A stretch of DNA of 24,170 nucleotides from a virus, in IMG/VR virus record IMGVR_UViG_3300020421_000138, positions 1-24,170 of that record; one strand, 5' to 3'. Made by a program: the position numbers and the translations under genes. The notes beneath the pieces were generated by a model that worked only from the letters and a program-made list of their open reading frames with translations, did no database searches and was not told the DNA's origin. Numbering within the stretch: position 1 is the first letter of the stretch; every line of letters begins with the position of its first letter. Shown piece by piece: positions 1 through 8,732 of this stretch.

Positions 1-581
1 TTACCTGTAGTGTTTTGATTAGCATTACATGTAAGTGTTGCTCCATCAAATGTCAGTTTTGAACTGTCTTCTAGTAGACCATCAGTACCAGCAACAACAA
101 CTCTATTAGCAGTTAGGTCTTCTACCTTGGCAGATGCCACAGTTGCAATACCAGTGACAATATGATGTGTTGACTTTAGAAATGTAACCGTACCTACACC
201 TGCTACATTTATTCCTGTTGCATCACCACCAACTGATGTATCCCATGATAAAGTACCAGAACTATCACTCTTTAGAAATCCATTATTGATAGCAGCCCCT
301 GGCATTACATAGTCTTGATCACTACCTAATGTAGCAGGTGCTTTGATTGTTACTGCATGAGCACCATTATTTCTTGCTTCTACAAGTTTTACTCCAGACG
401 CTGCTGTAGCACTACCTTCTTCCCAAAATCTTCCTGAACCTATAAACTTATTATTACTCGTCGTAGAGTCTATACCAACATATAAATCAAACTTATCTGA
501 GGTAAAACCTGGTTCACCAGCTTGTAACCCAGGCAAACTTGCAAGATTACCTCTTTTAAATTGTAAGACTGGATTTGCCAT
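1..581 (-). CDS. Tail-fibre-like virion protein, N-terminal part (cut by window edge)
   Basis: The frame is open from an ATG at 581 to the left edge, giving 193 full codons with no stop. The product begins MANPVLQFKRGNLASLPGLQ and continues with AGEPGFTSDKFDLYVG. This Gly/Pro-rich opening is typical of fibre-like proteins in T4-like cyanophages and their relatives, where it often precedes a long repetitive fibre. Next come a segment with GRFWEEG and IKAPATLG, a linker with DYVMPG, and the start of low-complexity beta repeats (GTLSW, LTANRVVVAG, GLLEDSSKLTFDGATL). The start is well supported: AAGGAAAG lies about 10 bases upstream, and a CTAAATA box lies 22 bases upstream. The protein is probably displayed on the virion and may contact the host. 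The C-terminal part, which would carry any receptor-binding or chaperone domain, is outside the window. Confidence 0.85.
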   Translation of the reverse strand, partial: MANPVLQFKRGNLASLPGLQAGEPGFTSDKFDLYVGIDSTTSNNKFIGSGRFWEEGSATAASGVKLVEARNNGAHAVTIKAPATLGSDQDYVMPGAAINNGFLKSDSSGTLSWDTSVGGDATGINVAGVGTVTFLKSTHHIVTGIATVASAKVEDLTANRVVVAGTDGLLEDSSKLTFDGATLTCNANQNTTG

Positions 582-603
582 TTGTTAAAACTTTCCTTCT
601 TAG

Positions 604-610
604 TATTTAG
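604..610 (-). promoter_or_regulatory. Late-promoter-like box CTAAATA
   Basis: On the minus strand the 32-base gap before the fibre-like gene reads TCTAAATAC. This resembles the T4 late -10 element TATAAATA. It ends 22 bases before the ATG at 581, with a good ribosome binding site between, which is a normal late-gene spacing. Similar boxes occur at 24094-24110, 10303-10310 and 1377-1384. It is inferred from sequence only. Confidence 0.45.
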
Positions 611-613
611 ATT

Positions 614-1012
614 TTATGCCCAAGTGCCAGCATCAAGGTCAATTTTATTATCTAATTGTACATCAAGTTCAGCAACTAAACTGTTTATTACTGAAGTACT
701 AAATCCTGCTGGACCTGAAGATGATCCAACTGCAGAATCAACTAATGAATCTGGACTGATGAAAGAAAAATTGTCTGCACCAGCATTATAAGAAAGAACA
801 TAATTCGTTCCAACACCAACGCTTATAGCTGTTGATATAATGTCTGATATGTCTCTGAGATTTGCCACAGTTTCGTCGTCAGGGGAGAATACGGATTTTG
901 TTTCACCTATTTTTACTGAGTAAACTTCAGTTGAACTAGTAAAACGTACTGTCGGTTGACCGTCTAAATCAGAGTCAGCAATTGTTGAAGATAGTCTAAC
1001 GAGATCAGACAT
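614..1012 (-). CDS. Small virion protein, function unknown (132 aa)
   Basis: I do not recognise a named family. The product starts MSDLVRLSSTIADSDLDGQP, has a Ser/Thr/Val-rich beta-like middle (TVRFTSSTEVYSVKIG near residue 20) and ends with a short acidic tail containing LDVQLDNKIDLDAG. No signal peptide or membrane segment is visible. The ATG lies one base after the TGA of the 113-residue gene (TGATATG), so translation is probably coupled. The next gene is a fibre-like protein, separated by a spacer with a promoter-like box. Its position among small structural genes after the baseplate genes suggests a minor baseplate or fibre-attachment protein. That is inference from context, and the reading frame itself is secure. 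Confidence 0.75.
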   Translation of the reverse strand: MSDLVRLSSTIADSDLDGQPTVRFTSSTEVYSVKIGETKSVFSPDDETVANLRDISDIISTAISVGVGTNYVLSYNAGADNFSFISPDSLVDSAVGSSSGPAGFSTSVINSLVAELDVQLDNKIDLDAGTWA

Positions 1013-1013
1013 A

Positions 1014-1355
1014 TCATGCTGCTGCCGAAGAGTTTACCAACGCTTGACCAGAAAAAATCTTAGTCTTCGTACCATTATTAAGATTAGTTATAATAACATC
1101 ATACTCGTATCTACCTGCGGTAATGATACCAGTCTGTGTGTCAGTCAATGATATTGTTAGGTTTCCGTTTGCTGGTGTGTTACCGTAAGTAGCAGCAAAT
1201 CCAACATAACCTGAAGCTTCAGCATGTTTTCTCATTTTTACTGAGAAATTATACAAGCTCAAGTTCAAAGGCGAGTTATCCTTTTTCTTTACATCAAATG
1301 TAGAAGAAAAATCTGTCCCCTTCTCAATTTGAATATTTACTGATGGTACTGCCAT
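1014..1355 (-). CDS. Small beta-sandwich-like virion protein, candidate baseplate-fibre connector (113 aa)
   Basis: The product starts MAVPSVNIQIEKGTDFSSTF, then LNLSLYNFSVKMRKHA, an NGNLTISLTDTQTG turn, AGRYEYDVIITN, and a closing strand TKIFSGQALVNSS. The order (gated N-terminal strand, 'LNLSLYNFSVKMR', 'G.Y.YDV', 'G.a.V') recalls small all-beta phage proteins of the BppU N-terminal type, which link fibres or adhesins to the baseplate. The resemblance is a pattern match from memory. The ATG at 1355 follows the 69-residue gene by 20 bases, with a modest TTAGGT ribosome site. An AATAAATA box overlapping the upstream stop could give it its own late transcript. The next gene begins one base after its stop. 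Confidence 0.75.
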   Translation of the reverse strand: MAVPSVNIQIEKGTDFSSTFDVKKKDNSPLNLSLYNFSVKMRKHAEASGYVGFAATYGNTPANGNLTISLTDTQTGIITAGRYEYDVIITNLNNGTKTKIFSGQALVNSSAAA

Positions 1356-1375
1356 GTAAACCTAATTCAGTATAG

Positions 1376-1585
1376 TTATTTATTTTGTTTGAGAATTAAC
1401 TGTTTCAAAATCTCAATTTCACCTCGTAATTCATCTAACTCAAACTTTTGTTTCATACGAGATTCTTTATCATTCATATATCTATTGAACGCAGTTTCAT
1501 CTGTGTTCAATATCGCTGTCGTTTTCAGATCTCTCTCCAGTTGTGGATGATCTTCTACTTTCGTTCTCTTTGATCGGGTACTCAT
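1376..1585 (-). CDS. Small conserved-type protein with C-terminal coiled coil (69 aa)
   Basis: The product is short and charged. The N-terminal half is basic and polar (MSTRSKRTKVEDHPQLERDL, then TTAILNTDETAFNRYM). The C-terminal half from about residue 43 is a likely coiled coil (KFELDELRGEIEILKQLILK), with Leu/Ile at heptad spacing. The pattern 'K.HP.L.RD...AILNTD...Y' resembles short hypothetical proteins I recall from T4-like cyanophage structural regions. No function is known to me. The helix could act as an oligomerisation or assembly factor. The ATG at 1585 lies 45 bases after the stop of the 2365-residue gene, and the N-terminal half is overlapped in another frame by a 44-codon ORF. 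The ribosome site is weak (TGGA about 10 bases upstream). Confidence 0.75.
   Translation of the reverse strand: MSTRSKRTKVEDHPQLERDLKTTAILNTDETAFNRYMNDKESRMKQKFELDELRGEIEILKQLILKQNK
1377..1384 (-). promoter_or_regulatory. Late-promoter-like box AATAAATA
   Basis: The minus-strand octamer AATAAATA differs from the T4 late consensus TATAAATA at one position. It overlaps the TAA of the 69-residue gene and ends 21 bases before the ATG of the 113-residue gene, matching the spacing at the fibre-like gene and gp25. AT-rich sequence makes chance matches possible. Confidence 0.4.
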
Positions 1586-1631
1586 CGTCTAATGTTCCAT
1601 TTAGTACGTCGTATAATAACCACCAAGCCAT
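1497..1631 (-). CDS. Possible overlapping small ORF (44 aa)
   Basis: An ATG overlaps the TAA of the 2365-residue gene as TAATG and opens 44 codons ending in TGA. The product begins MAWWLLYDVLNGTLDDEYPI and continues KENESRRSSTTGERSENDSD. It has an aromatic/hydrophobic head (WWLLYDVL) and a strongly polar, probably disordered tail. It shares 89 bases with the 69-residue gene in a different frame. Support comes from the TAATG junction, also used between gp25 and gp6, which suits translational coupling. It also fills the otherwise unexplained 45-base gap before the 69-residue gene. Against it are its short length, the lack of a clear ribosome site and the overlap. Conservation of the reading frame in related phages would decide it. 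Confidence 0.45.
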   Translation of the reverse strand: MAWWLLYDVLNGTLDDEYPIKENESRRSSTTGERSENDSDIEHR

Positions 1632-4600
1632 TATGCTGTTGCAATCGCTCTGAAGTCTAATAGTTCTGGATCTTCTGCCTGACTAGTAGATCCAAGATCG
1701 ACCTTGACTTGGAATCCAGTAAATTGAGGTAGATCCTCAACTGTGTATTCATAATCAATAAACTGACCCTCAAGACTTGGAACAACTTTTCTATCAGGTA
1801 GACCACTGTTACTCTTAGCATTTATAACATCACCAGAAGCATCTAAGTTATCATAACCAGGCATCAACTGGAATGATGAATCAATTTCATCACTGTCTGC
1901 TCTAAACAATCTGTATAAAACTCTAACGGTAGATGATGCAGGTCTGTATGCTGCAAAGATCACTTTCAATCCAGTTGCAGGATTGTCTAGTTTTATAACC
2001 TTTGTGAGATACAATAATTCATGTGGATCATATATTGTATTTGCTCTTCTATCAGTAATAAAGTTAGCGATAGGAGAGTTGACTCTTGCTGATTCAGTCA
2101 TTAGAGAACTTCTGAATACATCAACAGTAGGAGATACATTAGGACTATTAGTACTCAAATGAACATCCAAAGTCAATGATTTAGATCCAGGTAATGCAGT
2201 CAACTTAGCATCTTCATTCTGCTTAGAAGCAACTATTCTAGGTTCTGTAAACTTAGTCTCACCAAACATATTCAATGCTTGATAACCTTTATCAACGAAT
2301 GATGCCTCAGTTCCACTGACACTTGTTCCAGTAGTTGTTCTTAAGTTTGCTTCAACCCTTGTACGAGGTGGAGTACGATGAACAATATTAGGTGTAACAG
2401 TCTCAAACTGAATGTTTGTAGATGCTTTACCACCAGTTCCACCACCATGCTTATCCTTAGTAAATGCTACATTACCATCAATCTTACAATGATATGAATC
2501 TAGAGTTACTTTATCTTCTATTGTATTAGTAACATTTGCAAATTGATGTTGAGTATTGATCTTCCTTAAAGATACTCCAGATAATTCATACTTCTGTATA
2601 GGATCATCTATAACATATGTTCTAGAATGAGTATCATCTATACCTCTAGTAATAGTTCCTGTGAGTTGATTGGTTCCAACAGAAGTATACTTGACAATTT
2701 CGTCTCCGAGTAGAGCATATCCAGGATTACTTGCTGATACATTAGCACCCTCAAAGAAACCAAATCCAAGACTACTTCCTATACTAATAGCACTAGTTGC
2801 ACTTATACCATATCCAACTGTAAGTTTTACAGGTACAGAATCACCTTTAACACCATTTATTTTTACTATATTGTTAGGAGCATGGTTCCCATGATTAGGA
2901 TGAGTAATTTTGAAGTACTTGCCATCATACTCATCTGCGTTTACAGTAACAGTAGAAGGTTTGATATTAGCAAGAGTTACACCATAACCTAGTGTTGCGT
3001 TATAGTATTGAATAAGATTAGTTGTGTCAAAATTGGTATTAGTACATCCAGTTAGTATCAATGCATTCGTACCAGTTGTAACACCAACTGTTAGGACTAA
3101 GTTTTGTCCTAAACCTTTAGTACCAAGTGCAGCAGTGATAGTATCACCAACTTGATATCCACTACCAGTCTGAAGACCTTTGACAGTTGCTCCAGTGATA
3201 GCACCAGAAGCTACTGTAACAACACCAACAGCACCTGATCCCTTACCAGTAATAGTTTGGAAGTTTACTGTACTGTAAGTCGCATCTTCATAATTTCTAC
3301 CAGCATTAGTAATAGACAATGTACTTGCCGAAGTACCAAGATGTGCTAGTTTCTCAGTAACAATACCCTCAGCACCAGCATTAGAGTTCTGTAGTATCTT
3401 AGTACCAATGTCTACAACAGCACCAGAAGCACCTACAACAGACGAAGTTAGACCTACAGTTACTCTCTTAGCAAATGTTTCTATTGGATTCTCAGGAAGT
3501 CTATTCCTCTCTTGGTTTAGACCTAACTGTGGGTTGTATAGTCTAACTGTACCTGTCTCCATTGTAAATTCTGCTTTATAGCAGTTATACTTCATATCTT
3601 CTAACTGTGATGCAGTCCATGTACCACGAGTCTGACCTTTGAATAAAGATCCAAGACTAGGCTGTTGTGCCACAATAACCTGACCTAGTTCAGATAAATT
3701 AGCAGTTGTTATCTCTGCTTCACCCATTTGTGATATCCAGAGGTTATAGTCTGCAGTGTTAGCATCTAGAACAAAAGCATACTCACCTTCAGGTAAGTAA
3801 ACTGGACCTTCAAATACAAACTTAGTTTCTAAACTAGCATCATTAGATATTACAACCTGATCTGGATTCAGTTCAGTCTCACCATGTTTAGCAATTTCTC
3901 TTGATGGATATCCATTGACCATCTTCACTATTCTACATGTAACAGGAATAGATGCTGACTTAGATTGGAAGTAAACTCCAATTGCAGTAATACAAATACC
4001 TGTCTCCTCAGTAACAAAGAAACTCTGTGCTAATGGGTCACCATCATCCTGCTCAGGCATTTGATGAATAATCTCAGTGACTTCAGTGATATTATTAGTA
4101 ACTCTGTTGTCAATGTTAGTAATATTATTCGTAACAAATGTATTGTTATTGATTATTGGTGGTGGGAAGACTGGTTCTGTTCTAGTCAGAGTAGTCTCAG
4201 TAATACGGAATCCTTCAGATTCGTGGTCTACAGACGCACGACTGAAGTTCATATTAGGAAGTTCATCCTGTGGTCTTATACTTGCAAGACGTGCAGTGTT
4301 AGTACCATTCTGGAACTCATTGCCTGGTATGTAATAAGACCCTTGAATAGCACCTAAGTTATCACTAACCAATCTAATATTACTTACATCTGCTTCAGCA
4401 CCACTATCCTCACCAACAAGTCTCATACCCATTGTTACATATCCAAAGAAGTTACCATCAGACTTCTGATTCAATGATTGACAATCAATGTTTAGAACTG
4501 AAGTAGTCTCAGAATAAGCAGATGATAAACCAACGCTAGGACCATATGGGTTCTCTGTATAGATTAGAGTTGGAGAATTGTAAGGACCATCTTTATGGTT

Positions 4601-7600
4601 AGGTGAAGCAAGTCTAAATCTTATCTCAGCATCACTATTGAATACAGTACCACTTACTGTCTCACCAATTCGGAACGCACCTTGAATAGGTGTTACTTCT
4701 AATAGTTTAGGTATGGTACGAGTATTGTTCTCAATCATATCTGTACCAGACCACCAGTTATAGTGGTTTACACCTGGCTTCAATCTTGTACCAGTGAAAG
4801 CAATATTCTGCTCTCTCATCATAGGTTCTGGTTCAGTCTGAGATATGAAATCATCATTGAAACCAATACCATCTTCTCTAACAATTTGAATCCTATCAAC
4901 ATATACATCAGAAGAAGGATTCAATGAAAGTCTACCACCCCATGTTCTAAATGCATATGGGTTTATACTCTCTATCCTAGTAGCAAATGGTTGTCTAGAA
5001 AACTCTGGTGATTCTGTATATGCTAAACTACAAATATCACCTATTTTTATAATATTAGGTGAACCTAAATCAGTAGCATATCTTGGATCAACAGTAGGAT
5101 CTGGAGCACCATCAGTACCAACTACAGAGTTAGAACCAATGAGTAAATCTATAGCATCAAAACTCTTTCTTGCTACAAGTTTACCATCTCTTATATCATA
5201 TTTTAGTTCGCCTAATTTCTTATCTGCAATATCAAAGTTATTGAATGGATCTACAACAAAACCATTCTTGAATCTATCAAGACCTGTTGTGGGATCAGTA
5301 ATAACTAGACTTTCTGTCTTACTTTCTAGTAATGACAATGCAGTTACTTCTTCAATATTTTCAATACGAGTCTCAAGAGCACCAATATCTTTCATAGTAT
5401 AACGCTTATTACCAGTAAAGGTAATCTTTACATCCTTTCTAGGATCATAAACATAAGGTTTATACTCTATAATAGCAAGCTCAAATGACTGAGAATTGAC
5501 TTCTGGCTTGGTTGGTTTGACAGCAGGAGTTCCTTTCTTGACACTGAATGAACGATCTTGGTTGACATATAGTCTATCAATCCTTCCAAGATAGTTACTA
5601 TAATCAAAGGTAAGGTTCTCATCAGATACTAATACTGCAGTATTCTGACCAGCAGCAGTAAAGTCTCTTGCATCAAATTCAAATGGTGATCTATTACCAG
5701 TATAATCTTTTACCCTTGGTCTTAAGTCAATAGCGTCACTATTTCTGACCCCTTCCATAGCAGGAATAGTGTCATAATTATCTTTAGTGTAACTATTAAC
5801 GGTAAGTATGTCACCAGAGTCTTGCGAATTGATGACGTAGTGATCAAAGAAGACTTGAAGTTGCCCTTGTGGTTCTGGGAAATTTTGTTTCCTAACCAAT
5901 CTACCAAAGTCGTAGTAGTCTGATCTTTGTCCATTGTCGAGTATAAAGTTATTTCGTATATTAGGATCACCAGGATCTACAGAACCAAGAACTGCCTTTA
6001 CTCCACTCTCTTCAAACATCACCTCTTCATTCTTTTCAAAGATATTATGATTCATAAACAGAACACTTATCTTAGTTGAAGTATCCCTCTTCATAACTTT
6101 GGCAGCAGCACCTGAACTCTTACCAACACCAATCTCACCTAAGATTAGATCAGTATTATCATTATTAGCACCATTATAAGATCCAAGTGTTATTGATGGT
6201 GTAGTAGGAGCACCAGTACCTGACGACTCAAATACAGCAGCAACAGATACTACATCAGGAACGTTCAATGATATCTCTCTATCCTGAACCCTCAAACCAT
6301 ATTTTGAACTAGGAGTAAGACCATCTCCAAGAGCAGTAGTAACTCCAGAAGATGCACGGTTAGATCCAGTAACTGCTAGAGTAGCACTACGAACAAGAGT
6401 CTTTTGCTTAGACTTGACCTTAGATTTTTGTTGTGTACTATGTACTATAACATTAGTATTTTGACTAAGCAAAAGACCAGATATAGTTACACCCTTAGCA
6501 CCATTTGTCAAAACAACTTGATCTGATGTAAGGTCAGCAACAACACCAGTGGTGTATACAACAGTATATCTTTCCTCATCAAATGGAGCATAAACATAGT
6601 CAGTTCCTGACAAGGGTGGTAATGTTAAAACTCCTGCACCATCAGTGCTTTGTCCTACATTCTCTACTCTTATTTGTAAAAGTGAATCAGTTAGATCTAA
6701 TGACTCTACATCAGTGTTAGGTAACTCAGCATATAGGAATCCACTCTTAGAATCTCTAAGTTTAGATGCAACAATCTTTAGATCAGCAACCGTTTCAGTA
6801 GAACTTGGTAATGCTTTATGACATATACCAGCAATTGTAGCTGGAGCAGCAACCACAGTAATATTATTGTTTACAGGACTAATAGCACTTACTACGTTGT
6901 AAGTAATATCAGTCTGACCACCACGCTTATATGCAACAACATCTCCTACCCTAAAATGCTTTACCCAACCAGTAGTACCACATGTAACTACACCACCACT
7001 GGTTATACTGAACGAACGTCCAGTAAATTCTTTCTTAGGTTCTAGAACTACATCAGCAGCAAATGTTCTACCACCAGCAGTAGATCTTACAGCCTTCACA
7101 TCTGCTAGATCATAGTCTGTGACAGCAGTTATAACTCTACCATCTTGAACACCATTTATAATAATAGGTTCATCAACCACAAATGAACCAACTACTTGGT
7201 TCAATGTTATACCAGTAGCACCTGATACAGCAGTACGTAGATAACCCTTTGCACCACTTCTAGCACCCTCAATTATAGCAGGGAGTGGAATTGTATGTGC
7301 TTGGTTGACAGTCAATTGTACGTCTGTTTGAATATCAAACAGGAAGATTTCAAATACACTGGTAGCATCTACATAACCAGCATTCTGTAATTTGTAATCA
7401 TATATTCTTGCTCTACCAATACTACTACCAGAAGCAGTTGATTTGGTACTACCTAATCTTGCACTACGTAAGTCAATATAATCAGAAGTTGCAGCATCTA
7501 ATTTTATCTGTGCAGCACTAAGAACATTATTCAATCTTAGTTTATTTCCTGCTTCAAAAGGAACAGCAGAAGATTCTACTAACTGAGTTGTTCTAGGTTT

Positions 7601-8728
7601 CTCAACGTCTATAAAACGAGTACCATATACTTCTGTTTCATAACCTTTGACATATGCTTTACCTGCACCAACTTTTATGTTAAGTAAATCCTTACTAGGA
7701 TCATTACCTTCTTCAGTCTTATTCTCTGGGAAGAATGTTCCAAATACAGAATACCTGTCATTTAGACATTCCTTTGCTTCTAGATCAAACTTTCTTACGT
7801 AGTAATCTCCACTTTCATCAAAGGTTCTTCTAGCCCATTCTTTTGCAATCTCACCATATATTGTTTTGTCTGCTATAAATGAATCAACACCTTCTCTAGT
7901 TTTTAGAAGTTCTACAAAGTTCTCATCATTGAAATCATCTATATCCTTCTTACCAAGAGATAAAGTAATTCTAAATCTATCAGCACCAGGAGCAGTATAG
8001 TTGGAATATCCTGCAGCATTATCGTATAGTGTATTGTCATCTACTGCTGTTACTAATTCTTCTTTTATGAAAAATCCAATTCTATATGTTGGTTGGTTAG
8101 TATATTGATCTAATATTATTGTTTCTGTATTTACTTCTACAAATGTTCCACGAACAAACCAAACACCTCTGGTTACTGTAAATGCTGATCCAATTGCATT
8201 AGCATTTGAACTAATAGCAGTAGCAAAATCAGATCCAGCTGAAACTGTTGTACTACCATAACTAAAATCAGTTAGAGTAACAAGGTTCTCACCATCTATG
8301 AATGTATCTCTAGATAAATCATCTGAACCTTTATTGTATTTAATATAAAGAGTCGTATTACTAGTACTAGAAATCGTAGACGAAAGAACGTTTACAACCT
8401 GAGCAGTTACACCAGAATCTCTACCCTGAATTACTAAACCTACAAGTTTATCATAGTACAATTCTACGGGAACACCAAAAAACGTAGATTCTACTTTGAC
8501 GCAAGAGTATGTAACATCTTTTTTAAACGCACCAGGAATCACCATAGATCCCTCTACAAAGATGTGTTTACCAAACTTCTCTATTTGTCCTTGAAGGATA
8601 GATTGAAGTGTAGTTAGTTCCCGTGCTTGTACGGGTGTGCCAGGCTTGAAAAGAACTTTACTAAAGTTCTTCGATGAGTCAAAATCATCAAAATATGGAC
8701 TGACATTTAGGTTGGTGTTCTGTGGCAT
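1631..8728 (-). CDS. Giant DUF4815-type tail/baseplate structural protein, candidate gp10-like tail pin or fibre protein (2365 aa)
   Basis: The N-terminus carries a DUF4815-like signature: FDSSKNFSKVLFKPGTPVQA at 16-35, then ELTTLQSILQGQIEKFGKHI and FVEGSMVIPG. Around residues 950-1140 are segments common in related cyanophage structural proteins (NGQRSDYYDFGRLVRK, IDLRPRVKDY, YTMKDIGALETRIENIE, LDRFKNGFVVDPFN). At 1532-1556 lies an 11-residue repeat (VTNNITNIDNR / VTNNITEVTEI), probably a coiled-coil spacer. It leads into DPLAQSFFV at 1564 and a module with PVTCRIVKMVNGYPSREIA and VYLPEGEYAFVLD. Gly-rich 'GSGYQVGDTI' repeats and a 'LLGDEIVKYT...TRGIDDTH' module follow, then a C-terminal region with VIKLDNPATGLKVIFAAYRP and VRVLYRLFRADSDE. 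It follows gp8, where T4 has genes 9 and 10, so a tail-pin or fibre-attachment role is likely. It is far longer than those T4 proteins. The exact T4 equivalent is uncertain. Confidence 0.85.
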   Translation of the reverse strand: MPQNTNLNVSPYFDDFDSSKNFSKVLFKPGTPVQARELTTLQSILQGQIEKFGKHIFVEGSMVIPGAFKKDVTYSCVKVESTFFGVPVELYYDKLVGLVIQGRDSGVTAQVVNVLSSTISSTSNTTLYIKYNKGSDDLSRDTFIDGENLVTLTDFSYGSTTVSAGSDFATAISSNANAIGSAFTVTRGVWFVRGTFVEVNTETIILDQYTNQPTYRIGFFIKEELVTAVDDNTLYDNAAGYSNYTAPGADRFRITLSLGKKDIDDFNDENFVELLKTREGVDSFIADKTIYGEIAKEWARRTFDESGDYYVRKFDLEAKECLNDRYSVFGTFFPENKTEEGNDPSKDLLNIKVGAGKAYVKGYETEVYGTRFIDVEKPRTTQLVESSAVPFEAGNKLRLNNVLSAAQIKLDAATSDYIDLRSARLGSTKSTASGSSIGRARIYDYKLQNAGYVDATSVFEIFLFDIQTDVQLTVNQAHTIPLPAIIEGARSGAKGYLRTAVSGATGITLNQVVGSFVVDEPIIINGVQDGRVITAVTDYDLADVKAVRSTAGGRTFAADVVLEPKKEFTGRSFSITSGGVVTCGTTGWVKHFRVGDVVAYKRGGQTDITYNVVSAISPVNNNITVVAAPATIAGICHKALPSSTETVADLKIVASKLRDSKSGFLYAELPNTDVESLDLTDSLLQIRVENVGQSTDGAGVLTLPPLSGTDYVYAPFDEERYTVVYTTGVVADLTSDQVVLTNGAKGVTISGLLLSQNTNVIVHSTQQKSKVKSKQKTLVRSATLAVTGSNRASSGVTTALGDGLTPSSKYGLRVQDREISLNVPDVVSVAAVFESSGTGAPTTPSITLGSYNGANNDNTDLILGEIGVGKSSGAAAKVMKRDTSTKISVLFMNHNIFEKNEEVMFEESGVKAVLGSVDPGDPNIRNNFILDNGQRSDYYDFGRLVRKQNFPEPQGQLQVFFDHYVINSQDSGDILTVNSYTKDNYDTIPAMEGVRNSDAIDLRPRVKDYTGNRSPFEFDARDFTAAGQNTAVLVSDENLTFDYSNYLGRIDRLYVNQDRSFSVKKGTPAVKPTKPEVNSQSFELAIIEYKPYVYDPRKDVKITFTGNKRYTMKDIGALETRIENIEEVTALSLLESKTESLVITDPTTGLDRFKNGFVVDPFNNFDIADKKLGELKYDIRDGKLVARKSFDAIDLLIGSNSVVGTDGAPDPTVDPRYATDLGSPNIIKIGDICSLAYTESPEFSRQPFATRIESINPYAFRTWGGRLSLNPSSDVYVDRIQIVREDGIGFNDDFISQTEPEPMMREQNIAFTGTRLKPGVNHYNWWSGTDMIENNTRTIPKLLEVTPIQGAFRIGETVSGTVFNSDAEIRFRLASPNHKDGPYNSPTLIYTENPYGPSVGLSSAYSETTSVLNIDCQSLNQKSDGNFFGYVTMGMRLVGEDSGAEADVSNIRLVSDNLGAIQGSYYIPGNEFQNGTNTARLASIRPQDELPNMNFSRASVDHESEGFRITETTLTRTEPVFPPPIINNNTFVTNNITNIDNRVTNNITEVTEIIHQMPEQDDGDPLAQSFFVTEETGICITAIGVYFQSKSASIPVTCRIVKMVNGYPSREIAKHGETELNPDQVVISNDASLETKFVFEGPVYLPEGEYAFVLDANTADYNLWISQMGEAEITTANLSELGQVIVAQQPSLGSLFKGQTRGTWTASQLEDMKYNCYKAEFTMETGTVRLYNPQLGLNQERNRLPENPIETFAKRVTVGLTSSVVGASGAVVDIGTKILQNSNAGAEGIVTEKLAHLGTSASTLSITNAGRNYEDATYSTVNFQTITGKGSGAVGVVTVASGAITGATVKGLQTGSGYQVGDTITAALGTKGLGQNLVLTVGVTTGTNALILTGCTNTNFDTTNLIQYYNATLGYGVTLANIKPSTVTVNADEYDGKYFKITHPNHGNHAPNNIVKINGVKGDSVPVKLTVGYGISATSAISIGSSLGFGFFEGANVSASNPGYALLGDEIVKYTSVGTNQLTGTITRGIDDTHSRTYVIDDPIQKYELSGVSLRKINTQHQFANVTNTIEDKVTLDSYHCKIDGNVAFTKDKHGGGTGGKASTNIQFETVTPNIVHRTPPRTRVEANLRTTTGTSVSGTEASFVDKGYQALNMFGETKFTEPRIVASKQNEDAKLTALPGSKSLTLDVHLSTNSPNVSPTVDVFRSSLMTESARVNSPIANFITDRRANTIYDPHELLYLTKVIKLDNPATGLKVIFAAYRPASSTVRVLYRLFRADSDEIDSSFQLMPGYDNLDASGDVINAKSNSGLPDRKVVPSLEGQFIDYEYTVEDLPQFTGFQVKVDLGSTSQAEDPELLDFRAIATA
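4061..4135 (-). repeat. Two-copy 11-residue (hendecad) repeat inside the 2365-aa protein
   Basis: Residues 1532-1542 (VTNNITNIDNR) and 1543-1553 (VTNNITEVTEI) are near-copies, followed by another hydrophobic start at I1554. Val/Ile fall at positions 1, 5 and 8 of each unit. That spacing suits a right-handed hendecad coiled coil or a narrow beta fibre. The repeat sits directly before the DPLAQSFFV module. Confidence 0.6.
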
Positions 8729-8732
8729 CAGA

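Noticed and set aside
582-791. Plus-strand 69-codon open frame across the fibre gene spacer
   Set aside because: It runs antisense to the well-supported 132-aa gene and across the promoter-like box, with no independent support.
4061-4357. Overlapping plus-strand open frames opposite the 2365-aa gene
   Set aside because: They are antisense shadows of the repeat-rich coding strand. The two frames overlap each other and neither has protein-like composition.
5722-5970. Minus-strand 82-codon open frame inside the 2365-aa gene
   Set aside because: It is a second-frame shadow of a conserved coding region (DFGRLVRK...DLRPRVKDY) and has no start signal or family features.
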